A stretch of DNA of 64,000 nt from Sorangium aterium (GTDB lineage Bacteria > Myxococcota_A > Polyangia > Polyangiales > Polyangiaceae). The translations under genes were made by a program, and so were the position numbers. The notes under the pieces were generated by a model. The model saw nothing but the letters and a program-made list of their open reading frames with translations. It was not told where the DNA came from and ran no database searches. The stretch is from the NCBI RefSeq assembly GCF_028368935.1, contig NZ_JAQNDK010000002.1, forward strand, positions 1,116,001 to 1,180,000, in the 5' to 3' direction. Within the stretch, counting starts at the first letter, position 1. Each line of letters begins with the position of its first letter. Shown in pieces: positions 26,369 to 36,810 of this stretch.

Positions 26369-27730
26369 GTGATCATCGTGGCTCGCGCAGCGCTCGTCGA
26401 CACCCGCTCGCACATCGATTCCGCGCGCTCCGTGTGGAGCGAGGCGGGCCCGGTCTATGAGCCCGTCCCTCCGCTGCGCGCGGACGCGGCGGCCGACGTG
26501 GCCATCATCGGAGGAGGGTTCACCGGGATCTCCACCGCATACCATCTAATCCGCCGATTTCCGAGCCTCCGCATCATGATCCTCGAGGCGCGTCACCTTG
26601 CGAACGGCGCGAGCGGGCGCAACGGGGGAATGATGCTGAACTGGATTAACGGGGTGAGCTCTCGTGATCCGGAGCTCACGCGCCGCGTGTACGAGACGAC
26701 GCGCGCGGGGATCGACGGCATCGTCGGGATGATCCAGGAGCACGACCTCCCGGTGCGCCACCGCCGCGACGGATGCCTGGAGGTGCTCACCGACGCGCGC
26801 CGGGCCGAGGCGGCGCACGCTCGGGTGGAGCAGCTGGCCAGCTGGGGCATTTCGCTACAGTACCTGGACAGCGCGGCGCTCTCGAAGCGGCTCGGGGTCC
26901 GGGGCGCGGCCGGGGCCGTGCTGGACGCGACCGAGGGGCAGCTCAACGGGGTCGACCTGCTGCGCGGCCTGCGCCCGCTGCTGCTCGCGTGGGGGGTCGC
27001 CGTCCACGAGGACACGCCGGTGCTCGGGATCCGGGAGGGGCGCACGATCGAGCTGACCACGCCGGGGGGCATCGTCCGGGCCGCGGCCATCGTGCTCGCC
27101 ACCAACGGCTACACGCCGCGCCTCGGCTACTTCAAGAGCGGCGTCTTCCCGCTGCACTCGCACGTGATCGCGACCGAGCCGCTCGACGCCGAGGCGCGCG
27201 CCGCGCTCGGCTGGGGGCAGGTCGCCGGCTTCAGCGACGACCGCGACCGGATCGCGTACGCCAGCATGACGCCCGCCGGTGAGCTGGTGTTCGGCGGGGG
27301 CAGCAACGCAGCGTACGCCTACCTCTACGGGAACAAGACCTCCTACCCGGGCACCCCCGACTCGGCCGGGCCGGCGTTCGAGGCCATCCGGCGCCGGCTC
27401 ACCGGCTATTTCCCTGCGGCCGAGCGGCTGCGGATCGCGCACCGCTGGACGGGCACCCTCGGCATCACGATGAGCCGGCTCTGCAGCATGGGGGTGCGCG
27501 GCGAGCACCGGAACGTGTACTACGCCCTCGGCTACAGCGGCCACGGCGTGACGCTCGCCAACCTCGCGGGCCGCGTGCTCTGCGACATCTACGCGGGCGA
27601 CGACGCGCGGTGGCGGGATCTGCCGTTCTACATGGCCCCCCTCCGGGGCGTCCCGCCCGAGCCGCTCCGCTGGCTCGGCTATCACGCGTACACCAAGCTG
27701 ACGGGGCGCTCGCCGCGCAAGGCGGCGTAG
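26369..27730 (+). CDS. FAD-dependent amine oxidoreductase (PuuB/DAO family)
   Basis: The 453-aa flavoenzyme starts at GTG 26369 (a second GTG at 26378 is possible). An N-terminal dinucleotide fold is visible as VAIIGGGFTGISTAYHLIRR (46-65), followed by LEARHLANGASGRNGGMM, typical of the PuuB (gamma-glutamylputrescine oxidase) branch of the DAO family. The C-terminal FAD-binding motif is YYALGYSGHGVTLANLAGR. It likely oxidises a primary or secondary amine to an aldehyde with release of ammonia or amine, feeding the aldehyde dehydrogenase of the cluster. No glutamylputrescine synthetase (PuuA) is present, so the substrate may not be glutamylated. It is divergent from GNAT paralogue 2. Confidence 0.9.
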   Translation: MIIVARAALVDTRSHIDSARSVWSEAGPVYEPVPPLRADAAADVAIIGGGFTGISTAYHLIRRFPSLRIMILEARHLANGASGRNGGMMLNWINGVSSRDPELTRRVYETTRAGIDGIVGMIQEHDLPVRHRRDGCLEVLTDARRAEAAHARVEQLASWGISLQYLDSAALSKRLGVRGAAGAVLDATEGQLNGVDLLRGLRPLLLAWGVAVHEDTPVLGIREGRTIELTTPGGIVRAAAIVLATNGYTPRLGYFKSGVFPLHSHVIATEPLDAEARAALGWGQVAGFSDDRDRIAYASMTPAGELVFGGGSNAAYAYLYGNKTSYPGTPDSAGPAFEAIRRRLTGYFPAAERLRIAHRWTGTLGITMSRLCSMGVRGEHRNVYYALGYSGHGVTLANLAGRVLCDIYAGDDARWRDLPFYMAPLRGVPPEPLRWLGYHAYTKLTGRSPRKAA

Positions 27731-27806
27731 GGCGGCGCGAGGCGGCTCCCGCGCGAACCTGGAGATCGCGCGCGAACGCATCGCCGCCACCTCGGATCTT
27801 GCTTCG

Positions 27807-28463
27807 TCAGACGCTCTCGCCAGCGCCGGCGCGGTCCAGAGCTCCTCGGCGCAGCGACTCCTTGAACGCCTCCAACTCCTGCTCTGGGAGCGGCACGACC
27901 ATGCCGCGCAGCGGCTTCAGCTCAATCTGGGACACCGCCCAGGCGAACCACGCTGGATCCATTCCGCTATCTTTCTTCAGGGCATCCTCGAAGCCCTGGA
28001 GGATCGGGAAGCCGGCGCGGTCGATGAAGAACAGGTCGATGAGATCGCGCAGCTCCGACCGCCCCAGGAGCGCCACGATCTTGTTCGCGCGCTGATCCCG
28101 GAGCGCCTCGACCCGGATAGGACCGACGTAGGTGTCCGCCTCGACCAGCCTCGGCGACGCATCCGACGCGACATCGACGCGGAGGACCTCCGGTCCAGAG
28201 ACAGCCTCGAGCCGCACGAAGCCAGGTGCAGACCTCACGCGCATGACGCCGACGCTCGAGGCGGCCGCCGCAGCCTCCAGCGCGCGGACAATCGGCTCGA
28301 CGTCCTCGCGCAACCCGCAGAAGAGGTCAAGATCGTCGGAGCGTCGGTGATCGAGCAGCAACGCGAGCCCTGTGCCTCCGACCAGCCGCACCGTGGGCGA
28401 TGCGTCCTGGGCCGCGAGGACCAAGCTTTCGGCCAGCTCAGGCAGCCGCGGTAGTCCGGACAT
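27807..28463 (-). CDS. AbiEii/AbiGii-like nucleotidyltransferase (putative toxin)
   Basis: The 218-aa protein has the nucleotidyltransferase signature VRLVGGTGLALLLDHRRSDDLDLF (residues 25-48): the GG motif followed by the metal-binding D-x-D (DLD). Downstream, VEALRDQRANKIVALLGRSELRDLIDLFFI matches the second conserved block of AbiEii/MenT-type toxins (the A-K pattern and R..RDL.DL). AbiEii toxins transfer nucleotides to tRNA or another target. Its start lies inside the preceding 102-aa gene (26-bp overlap), the usual antitoxin-then-toxin order. It is convergent with the oxidase gene. Confidence 0.87.
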   Translation of the reverse strand: MSGLPRLPELAESLVLAAQDASPTVRLVGGTGLALLLDHRRSDDLDLFCGLREDVEPIVRALEAAAAASSVGVMRVRSAPGFVRLEAVSGPEVLRVDVASDASPRLVEADTYVGPIRVEALRDQRANKIVALLGRSELRDLIDLFFIDRAGFPILQGFEDALKKDSGMDPAWFAWAVSQIELKPLRGMVVPLPEQELEAFKESLRRGALDRAGAGESV

Positions 28464-28746
28464 GCTCCCGGCGACGCTCGAGCATCATCGTCCAGACGCC
28501 ACGGGCGCGCCCCAGGCGGTGCACGATCCGAGGCCACGCCTCCTCGATGGCAGGCCAATCGAGCAGCGTCCATACGTCGCGGCTGTTGGCCTCGCGGAGG
28601 ATGCGGGCGATCAGCTCATCCCGGGTCGGGGAAGCCTCGCGCGCGAGGATGCGACGCGCCTCCGCGACGGTGATGCCCAGATCCCACAGGAAATACGGCA
28701 CGGCGTCGGGATCGAGCAGGCGTTGTGAGGTCGGCGGCAGCGGCAT
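28438..28746 (-). CDS. Putative antitoxin partner of the AbiEii-like toxin
   Basis: The ATG at 28744-28746 (MPLPPTSQRLL) gives 102 aa; an upstream in-frame start at 28890 would run into the divergent kinase promoter and start. The protein is helical and charged (GITVAEARRILAREASPTRDELIARILREAN, WPAIEEAWPRIVHRLGR), with no obvious AbiEi-type winged-helix signature. It overlaps the toxin gene by 26 bp and comes first in the transcript, so it is an antitoxin candidate by position. The family is known to me only as hypothetical proteins next to nucleotidyltransferase toxins. Confidence 0.72.
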   Translation of the reverse strand: MPLPPTSQRLLDPDAVPYFLWDLGITVAEARRILAREASPTRDELIARILREANSRDVWTLLDWPAIEEAWPRIVHRLGRARGVWTMMLERRREHVRTTAAA

Positions 28747-28888
28747 GTCGTCCCCCGGCACACGATGGCGCCACCCTCGCAAATTGCCGGAGGCAACACC
28801 GGCTCGCAAGGAGAATCCCCTCGGCCGGGCGGCCTCTCCCGAGCGGGCTTGCGTGGCCGGAGCGCGGAGCGCTATTCGAAGCGAGGCC

Positions 28889-29974
28889 ATGTTCTGCGCG
28901 CGCTGCCACCGGGAGTACGACGCGGGCCATCGGTTCTGCCCCTACGACGGCGCGGAGCTCACCGAGGGCCGGCGCGTCGACCTGTTCCGGTACAAGCCGA
29001 CCCGGCTGCGCGGGACCCGCCTCGGGGAGCGCTACGAGGTGCGCGGCTACCTCGGCAAAGGGGCGATGGCGCGCGTCTACCTCGCGGTCGAGATCGAGAC
29101 GGGCCAGCCGGTCGCGATCAAGGTCCTCGAGGAGTTCGCCGCCCGGGCGGAGCGGACGCGCGAGCGGTTCGTGCGCGAGGCGCAGAGCGCCGCGATGATC
29201 GGGCACCCGAACATCGTCCGGGTGCTCGACGCCGGCGCGCGCTCGGAAGACGGCGCCCCCTACCTCGTGATGGAGTACCTCTTCGGCGAGTCGCTCGGCG
29301 ACTGGCTCCGGCGCGAGCGCCGCATGGACGCGGACCTCGCCATCCCGGTGCTCTCCCAGGCCGCGTCCGGGCTCGCCGCCGCGCACCGCGCCGGGATCAT
29401 CCACCGCGACGTGAAGCCGGACAACATCTACCTCGTGGGCCCGCAGGGCGACCCGTACGCGGTCAAGGTGCTCGATTTCGGCCTCGCGAAGATCCAGGCC
29501 GCCGATCTCATCACGGCGACAGGCACCGCGGTGGGCACCCTCGAGTACATGGCGCCAGAGCAGGTCGTGAGCGACCTGCCCGACGCCCGCACCGACGTCT
29601 ACGGGCTCGGCGTCGTCATGTTCCGGGCCTTCACCGGCGAGCTCCCGTTCCCGCGCTCGGAGCAGTCCGAGCTCCTCGCCCGGCAGCTCGTGACCCCGCC
29701 GCCCCGCCCCTCGGAGAAGCGCCGGAGCCTCGACCCGCTGCTCGAGTCCGTGATCCTGAAGGCGATCCGGAAGCGCCCGGACAACCGCTATCCCTCGATG
29801 GAAGCGTTCCTCGAGGATCTCGAGCGCCTGGCCGGCGATCGCGACGGGCCGCTCTCGGCCGACGAGCCGCTACGGGAGCCCAGCGACGTCTATGTCCCGC
29901 AGGGATCGTTTGCCAGGAACGCGGCGATCTACTTCTATAGGCGGCTCGGCATGGAAGCCCCACGCTTCGACTGA
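28889..29974 (+). CDS. Ser/Thr protein kinase with N-terminal zinc-ribbon-like motif
   Basis: The ATG at 28889 gives 361 aa. The first 20 residues hold a short ribbon-like motif (C3, C6 and C17 in FCARCH ... FCPYDG), common in myxobacterial kinases. The kinase domain follows: GKGAMARVY near 56, ATP lysine K78 in [14 protein letters not shown] at 172-179, DFG 196-198 and APEQ in the activation segment. All catalytic residues are present. No transmembrane helix follows, so the enzyme is cytoplasmic. The last 40 residues ([15 protein letters not shown]) are a short tail. It is divergent from the toxin-antitoxin pair; thrC starts 53 bp downstream on the same strand. Confidence 0.94.
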   Translation: MFCARCHREYDAGHRFCPYDGAELTEGRRVDLFRYKPTRLRGTRLGERYEVRGYLGKGAMARVYLAVEIETGQPVAIKVLEEFAARAERTRERFVREAQSAAMIGHPNIVRVLDAGARSEDGAPYLVMEYLFGESLGDWLRRERRMDADLAIPVLSQAASGLAAAHRAGIIHRDVKPDNIYLVGPQGDPYAVKVLDFGLAKIQAADLITATGTAVGTLEYMAPEQVVSDLPDARTDVYGLGVVMFRAFTGELPFPRSEQSELLARQLVTPPPRPSEKRRSLDPLLESVILKAIRKRPDNRYPSMEAFLEDLERLAGDRDGPLSADEPLREPSDVYVPQGSFARNAAIYFYRRLGMEAPRFD

Positions 29975-30027
29975 ACCGACACCACCTTCCGCGGGCGCTT
30001 CCCGCCACCCAGGAGATCCGTATTGCC

Positions 30028-31368
<1,341 letters not shown>

Positions 31369-31392
31369 GCCGGACGCCGCGCGACGCCGCCG

Positions 31393-33231
31393 CTACCGGC
31401 GCGCCCTCGCCCGGCGCCGCCGGCGACGTCCGCGCGCGGAGGTCATCGCGGAGGCGATGCCGTTCTGCAGGGTGTTGTGCGTGACGATGCCGCTCATGTC
31501 GACGCCGATCTCGACGAGCGTCCTGGCCACGTCGGGGCTCAGGCCCGTGATGATCACCTCCGAGCCGAGCAGGCGCACCGCCGTCGCGGCGCCAAGGAGC
31601 GCGTCGGCGCACGGGCCGTCGATCCGCGGCACCCCGGTGATGTCGAGGATCGCGACGTGCGCGCGGCGGGCGGCGACGCCGCGGACCAGCGTCTCCTGCA
31701 CGCGGCGCGTCCGCTGCGGGTCGAGGGCGCCGACGAGCGGCATCACGACGATGTCGTCGCTGATCGGGATGAGCGGGGTCGACAGCGCCGCGAGGATCTC
31801 GTTCTGCGCCCGGAGGGCCTCCTCCCGGGCGCGCCGCGCCTCGGTCTCCGCCTCGGCGCGCTTTCGCTCCGTGATGTCCCGGACGATGACGACCGCCTCC
31901 GCCCGATCGCTGCCGGCGATCCGGACCTCGTAGTCGCGCGCGCTGCCCGCCAGCTGCTCCTGGTACTCGAAGACGTGCGTCGCCTCGTCCGCGAGCGCTC
32001 GCGCCACGAGGCCGGTGATCTGCTCGGCGACGTGGGCGGGGAACACGTTGCCGACGTGCCTGTGCAGGAGATCCCCCGCGCGGAGCGACGGCCTCGGGTC
32101 CCGGGAGGCCTTGAAGTCCAGGCAGATGCCGTTGCTGTCGATCCGGAGGATCGTGTCGGGGATGGCGTAGAGGAGCGCGCGGTTGTTCGCCTCGCTCCGG
32201 CGCAGGGCCGCCTCGACGCGCTTGCTGCCGATGAAGTGGCCGGCCTTGGCGGCGATCGCGAGCAGGACGTCGAGCAGCCCCGGATCGGGCGCGCGCGGCT
32301 CGGCGTCCATGAGCTCCAGCACGGCCGCGACCTGTGCGTCGGCGCGGACCGCGATGGGGAGCTCGACCGCGAAGCGGAGGCCGGCGTGCCGCGCCGCCCG
32401 CGCGCGCGGGTCGTCCGCCTCGGCGTCGAGGTCGCTGAACCAGGTCGGCTCCCCCTGGGCGAGCGCGCGGCCGGGCAGCCCGGCGTCGCGGGCGAAGCGC
32501 GCGCCCCGGGTCGCCGCCTCGAGCGCGATCGCGTCGTCGGGCGCGGCGCTCCAGGTGTGCTCGCAGCGCAGCCCTTTGCTCTCGTCGTCGCCGAGCCACA
32601 GGGCGGCGAACCGGAAGCCGAGCGTCTCCCCGAGCGCGCCGAGGAGCGCCGGGACGCCCTCCGCGAGCGTCGTCGACTCGACGAGGATCCTGGTCACGGT
32701 GTACTGCGTCGACACCTTGTAGTTGGCCTCGGCGAGGGCGCGGCGCTGGTTCCACTTCTCGGTCAGCGCGAAGGCCATCTGGCGGACCTCGCTCGGGCCG
32801 AACGGCTTGGCGAGGATGAGGAGGTTGTCGGTCTGCCCGAACCGGGCGGCGATCTCCTCCCACGAGTCATCCGAGTCCGCCGCGCAGAGGACGGCCTGGA
32901 TGGCGCCGTCTTCCTTCCAGATGCGCGAGAGCGTCTCGACGCCGTCCCACCCCGGCATGCGCGCGTCCACGAAAACGAGCGCGTACGGCGCGCCGCTCTG
33001 CTGCGCCTCGCGGACCTTCGCCAGCCCCTCCTCCCCGCGGGTCGTGGACGTGAGCTCGAACCTCACCGGCCGCCGGGCGGGCGGCTCGCGGAGCAGCGCC
33101 GGCTGGGGGCTCGCGAGGGTCGAGCCCTCCGCGTCGGATCGGAGGATCCTGCGGAAATCCTCGTGGATGGCCTCGTCGTCGTCGATCAGCAAAACGCGCC
33201 GGTTCTGCTGCCAGCTGGGATCCCCCATCAC
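31393..33231 (-). CDS. Receiver-GAF-PAS-STAS regulatory protein (RsbR-like C-terminus)
   Basis: The 612-aa protein carries a receiver domain at 10-160: acidic DDD at 17-19, phospho-acceptor D89 in VFVDARMP and K142 in LAKPF, with an insertion of about 30 residues after helix 1. A GAF-like region follows at about 180-340, a PAS domain at about 345-465 ending DITERKRAE, a short coiled linker, and a C-terminal STAS domain at about 490-600 (DDIVVMPLVGALDPQRTRRVQETLV, ILDITGVPRIDG, ARTLVEIGVDMSGI). STAS domains of this type act as stressosome co-antagonists. The usual VDT..A phosphorylatable threonine after DITGV is replaced by IDGPCA. A phosphorelay input feeding a stressosome-like output is inferred. 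The tail is Arg-rich. Confidence 0.88.
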   Translation of the reverse strand: MMGDPSWQQNRRVLLIDDDEAIHEDFRRILRSDAEGSTLASPQPALLREPPARRPVRFELTSTTRGEEGLAKVREAQQSGAPYALVFVDARMPGWDGVETLSRIWKEDGAIQAVLCAADSDDSWEEIAARFGQTDNLLILAKPFGPSEVRQMAFALTEKWNQRRALAEANYKVSTQYTVTRILVESTTLAEGVPALLGALGETLGFRFAALWLGDDESKGLRCEHTWSAAPDDAIALEAATRGARFARDAGLPGRALAQGEPTWFSDLDAEADDPRARAARHAGLRFAVELPIAVRADAQVAAVLELMDAEPRAPDPGLLDVLLAIAAKAGHFIGSKRVEAALRRSEANNRALLYAIPDTILRIDSNGICLDFKASRDPRPSLRAGDLLHRHVGNVFPAHVAEQITGLVARALADEATHVFEYQEQLAGSARDYEVRIAGSDRAEAVVIVRDITERKRAEAETEARRAREEALRAQNEILAALSTPLIPISDDIVVMPLVGALDPQRTRRVQETLVRGVAARRAHVAILDITGVPRIDGPCADALLGAATAVRLLGSEVIITGLSPDVARTLVEIGVDMSGIVTHNTLQNGIASAMTSARGRRRRRRARARR

Positions 33232-33386
33232 CGAGTCCTTGGAGCGTGAGTCCGGGTCCTGGAGCGGGGCGCGCCTTCGTGCGCTACGGGCTCGTCCGCG
33301 TCGTTCGGCTCGCTGCGGCGTGCTTCGTACGCCTCACTCGCCGGCCCAGCGGCCGAGCCCGTGTCCCACGAATTTTGCACCTCGCT

Positions 33387-34661
33387 CTATTCAACGGGAG
33401 GCGTGCCCTCGCCGTCTACAGGCGGAGGAGACGGCGGCCGTGTAGGCGACTCGTCCTCGGTGGAGGGAGGGGGCGGTGGCGGGGGCATCATGGGGGGCTC
33501 GTGCTCCTCGCCGTCCCTCGGGGCGGCCTCGGAGGCGCCGAGGGGCATGTTGATGCCGCCGGGCTTCCTCGTGGTCGTGGCCGGGCTGGCGCCAGGCGTG
33601 CGGCCCCGAGCGGCGGGCGACTCGGCCGCGTGCGGGTCGAACCGGGGCTTCTTCAGCGGGCCGTGGACGTGCCAGCCGTAGAAGCCGTCGGCTCGCTTGG
33701 ACCGCTTCATCTTGGGCTGCTGCATCTCGATCAGCCCGGGCACGCTCGACCCCGGCGCACCGAGCAGCGATTTCGTGAGATCGCTCTTCGATCGGTAGGC
33801 ATCGGTGAACTTGAAGCGCACGTAGAGATCCGCCGTGGAGTTGTTCCACGGCTCACGCATGTTGACCTTGCCGTCGCCGTCGAGCTCGAGGTCCTGGCCG
33901 TTCGCGGACATCTTCGTGACCTTGAGGACGCCGTCCTTCGCCTCCGCCGACAGGAGCAGCTCCCCCAGCTTGGCCTCCGGGAGCGCGATGAGCCCCTGGA
34001 TCTTCGTCTTGCCGTCGCCGACCGAGACCTCCTTGGCGGAGACCTCGAGCGCGCCGTTCGCCTTGTTGAATTTGCCCTCGGGGGCGCTGAGATCGAGGTT
34101 CGCGCTCAGCGTGCCGGCGATCGGCAGGCCAAGGATCTCGCCGAGCGGACCCACCTTGGCGAGCTCCACGTTCGCGACCTCGACGTGGACGTCGCCGCCC
34201 GATCGGCCCATCGGGACCACGCCCTCGATCTCGCCGCCGAACACGCTGGCCCAGAACGAGACCCGCATCCGCCCGATCAGGAGGGGCAGGATCTTCAGCC
34301 GCGCGTGCGCCTCGTCGATCTCGATGACGCTCGGCTTCGGCGCGCTGTCCTTGGCGGCGTCGCCCGAGGCGAAGGCCGCGGCGCCGCTCGGCCTGCTGCC
34401 CGAGCCGAGCTCGCCCGGCGGCAGGATGAGCCGCACGCCCTTCATCTCGACCCCCGTGAACCAGTACGAGTCGAGCTCGTCGATCTCGAGGCGCTGCGCC
34501 TGGCTCGGGCCCCGCTTCTGCTGCGTGCGGTCGAACTCGGCGATCAGCCGGTCCTTGAGCCGGTCGTAGGGGAACGTGAGGTAGCCGAAGAGGCCCAGAC
34601 AGAAGAGGTAAAAGAGCGGATAAGCCGCCCACCTCGCGATCTTGATGAGCCGCGCCTTCAT
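33387..34661 (-). CDS. gspN: Type II secretion protein GspN
   Basis: The 424-aa protein has one N-terminal membrane segment (WAAYPLFYLFCLGLFGYLTF) and then a large periplasmic part of amphipathic strands (LEIDELDSYWFTGVEMKGVRLILPPG and several GDVHVEVANVELAKVG-type repeats). This is the long myxobacterial-type GspN, distantly AsmA-like. The C-terminal 100 residues are Pro/Glu-rich and disordered, beginning AAESPAARGRTPGASPATT. The start overlaps the gspM stop (ATGA). It is the last gene of the secretion operon. Confidence 0.85.
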   Translation of the reverse strand: MKARLIKIARWAAYPLFYLFCLGLFGYLTFPYDRLKDRLIAEFDRTQQKRGPSQAQRLEIDELDSYWFTGVEMKGVRLILPPGELGSGSRPSGAAAFASGDAAKDSAPKPSVIEIDEAHARLKILPLLIGRMRVSFWASVFGGEIEGVVPMGRSGGDVHVEVANVELAKVGPLGEILGLPIAGTLSANLDLSAPEGKFNKANGALEVSAKEVSVGDGKTKIQGLIALPEAKLGELLLSAEAKDGVLKVTKMSANGQDLELDGDGKVNMREPWNNSTADLYVRFKFTDAYRSKSDLTKSLLGAPGSSVPGLIEMQQPKMKRSKRADGFYGWHVHGPLKKPRFDPHAAESPAARGRTPGASPATTTRKPGGINMPLGASEAAPRDGEEHEPPMMPPPPPPPSTEDESPTRPPSPPPVDGEGTPPVE

Positions 34662-35257
34662 GGCTCCTGCTCCTCTTCGGCGGCGGGGGGCGCCGACGGC
34701 GCGGGGGGGGTCGCCGGCGGGGGCTCGCCCTTCCGGTCGAACGCGGAGATGCCGAGCTCGACCTCGTAGGAGTCCGGCTCGCCGGCGCGCGGCTTGAGGT
34801 TCAGCTTCGTCACCGCGACCGGGTGGCCCGAGCCCTCGATGTGCTCGAGCATCTTCGCGAGCCCGAGCATCCCGATCCTGTGCATCTTCACCACCGTGAT
34901 CCGCTCTGTGTACTTCTTGCCGTGCGGGACGTCGGGGCGATCCTGCGACTCGGCGGCGGTGAGCTGCTGCTGCTTCGCCGCGTCCTCGATGAAGCCGGCG
35001 AGCGCGGGCGCCGGCCGCGAATAGCGCGCGAGCAGCGCGTCCTTCAGCGCCTTGCGCTCGCTGACCTTCCCCGAGGCCTCGTAGATCGACTGGAGCAGAT
35101 CGCGGATCTCCTGGTTCTCGGCGCGCTTGCTGGACGCGACGCTCGCGAGCCCGATCGGCACGAGCAAGAGGACGATCACCGCCAGGAATCCGAGGAGGAT
35201 GGTGAGGAGCCGGCGCTCGCGCGGCTCCAGCTTGTCGAGTCGCTCGCGGAGCGTCAT
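34658..35257 (-). CDS. gspM: Type II secretion inner-membrane protein GspM
   Basis: The 199-aa bitopic protein has a charged N-terminus (LRERLDKLEPRERRLL), one transmembrane helix (TILLGFLAVIVLLLVPIGLA, about residues 19-38) and a periplasmic domain beginning with a coiled coil. GspM pairs with GspL to anchor the GspE ATPase. It overlaps both neighbours by 4 bp (gspL upstream, gspN downstream). The C-terminus is a Pro/Ala/Glu-rich tail. Confidence 0.88.
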   Translation of the reverse strand: MTLRERLDKLEPRERRLLTILLGFLAVIVLLLVPIGLASVASSKRAENQEIRDLLQSIYEASGKVSERKALKDALLARYSRPAPALAGFIEDAAKQQQLTAAESQDRPDVPHGKKYTERITVVKMHRIGMLGLAKMLEHIEGSGHPVAVTKLNLKPRAGEPDSYEVELGISAFDRKGEPPPATPPAPSAPPAAEEEQEP

Positions 35258-36783
35258 CGCGATCCCTCCGGCTTCTCCGGCGCGCCGGCCGAGGCGCTCT
35301 CCGCCGCGTCAGCGGCGCCGGTCTTCTTCTTCTTCGCCTTGTCCTCGCACTTGAGATCCAGCTCGAGGACGTACTTGTGCTTGCCCTCCGTGAACTGGCT
35401 CGTGCGGCCGATCTTCACGTCGCGGAAGCAGCGGTGCTCCTTCATGTGATCCGCGATGATCTGCGCGTCCGACACCGACGGGACGACGCCCTGGAGGGTC
35501 ACGTGGCCGCGGTTCACGTCGAGCTCGAGCACGTCGTGCGTGATCTCCTTCGGCACGGCCTTCGAGAGCTGCACCATGACGTCGAAGGCGTCGACGCGGG
35601 GCATCGGGTCCTCGTCGGCCGCGCCGGGGCCCTGCTCGAGCAGCTCGCGGGCCTTCTGCGGGTCGCTCGTCTCCTCGCCGAGCACGTCGTGGGAGGCGGT
35701 CGCGAGCGAGGCGGCGAGCAGCTCCCGCTCCGCGTCGAGGGTGCGCAGCTCCGCGACGATGGAGAAGCCGAAGCTCAGCGCGATGACGGTGCCGAGGCCG
35801 GCGAGGATCGGGATCTTCTCGCGCAGGAACGGGTAGCTGCGCTCGGCCTCGAGCGCGCCCTTCCGGAGGTTGAACCCCTTGGTCTTCGGCGTCAGCCCGA
35901 GCGCGAGCCCGAGCGCCTTGGCGAAGCGGGGCAGCGCCGCGGCCTGCTCGGGCGTGAGCCCCTCGATGCGAGGGGTCGGGAGCGGCAGGATCGTGAGGCC
36001 GAGCTGCGTCGACAGGAACATCTCCGCGCCCTGCGCTGTGGCGCCGCCGCCGACGAGGTACATCCCCGCGAGCGGCTCGCCGCCGAGGTTGCGCCACGCC
36101 GCGAGCGTCTGGCGCAGCTCGCGCGCGAGCGCCGGCGCGGTGCCGGGGAGGCCGGCCGTCCCGCGCGACAGCGTCCTGGCGAAGACCGGCTCGCCGCCGG
36201 AGACGATCACGATCTCGGACGTGAGGTAGTCGAGGTCGAGCAGGGCGATCGGCGCGCTCGCGCCGGTCATCGCCTCGCGTGACGGCGCGGCGAGCTCCGG
36301 CATCACCGCCTCGAGGTTGGCGAGCGACACCGCGCCCAGCGCGACCCGCTCCGGCTCGAAGCCGAGCGCCTCCTTCACGACGGCGATGCGCTCGCGCACG
36401 TCGTCCGTGCGCGCGACGGCGGCGAAGACCGGCAGCGTCTCCACGCCGGGCGATCGCTTCAGCAGGCGGTGGTCGAAGACGGCGTCTTCCATCTCGAACG
36501 GCACCGTGGCCTCGAGCTCGAAGCCGAGGACGTTCTCGACCTCCTTCTGCGCGGCCGCGGGCAGGTCGAGGCGGCGGTAGAACGATTTCTCTCCGGAGAG
36601 CGCGATCGCCGCGGCGTCGGGGCGATGGAGCCCCACGGCGGCGCGGATGGCCTCGGCCTCGGAGACGGCGTCCGTGACGGCCGCCTCGCCGAGGGCCTCG
36701 ACGAAGACCCTCCTGTACGTGGTGCGGATGAGCGCCGCCCGCACCACGGATTTCCCAGCATCTATCCCGAGCAGCCTGTGCAT
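35254..36783 (-). CDS. gspL: Type II secretion protein GspL (PilM-like N-terminus)
   Basis: The 509-aa protein starts with an actin/ASKHA-fold cytoplasmic domain of the PilM/GspL type (LLGIDAGKSVVRAALI; VFAAVARTDDVRERI; ALLDLDYLTSEIVIVSGG; YLVGGGATAQGAE). A single membrane helix lies near residue 330 (IPILAGLGTVIALSFGFSIVAEL), followed by a periplasmic ferredoxin-like domain (HDVLELDVNRGHVTLQGVV). It links the ATPase GspE to the pseudopilus platform. It overlaps gspM by 4 bp and lies 27 bp downstream of gspK. The tail is Lys/Ala-rich. Confidence 0.88.
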   Translation of the reverse strand: MHRLLGIDAGKSVVRAALIRTTYRRVFVEALGEAAVTDAVSEAEAIRAAVGLHRPDAAAIALSGEKSFYRRLDLPAAAQKEVENVLGFELEATVPFEMEDAVFDHRLLKRSPGVETLPVFAAVARTDDVRERIAVVKEALGFEPERVALGAVSLANLEAVMPELAAPSREAMTGASAPIALLDLDYLTSEIVIVSGGEPVFARTLSRGTAGLPGTAPALARELRQTLAAWRNLGGEPLAGMYLVGGGATAQGAEMFLSTQLGLTILPLPTPRIEGLTPEQAAALPRFAKALGLALGLTPKTKGFNLRKGALEAERSYPFLREKIPILAGLGTVIALSFGFSIVAELRTLDAERELLAASLATASHDVLGEETSDPQKARELLEQGPGAADEDPMPRVDAFDVMVQLSKAVPKEITHDVLELDVNRGHVTLQGVVPSVSDAQIIADHMKEHRCFRDVKIGRTSQFTEGKHKYVLELDLKCEDKAKKKKTGAADAAESASAGAPEKPEGSR

Positions 36784-36810
36784 TTGCGCGCTTCTTCCCG
36801 GAGGGGTGTC

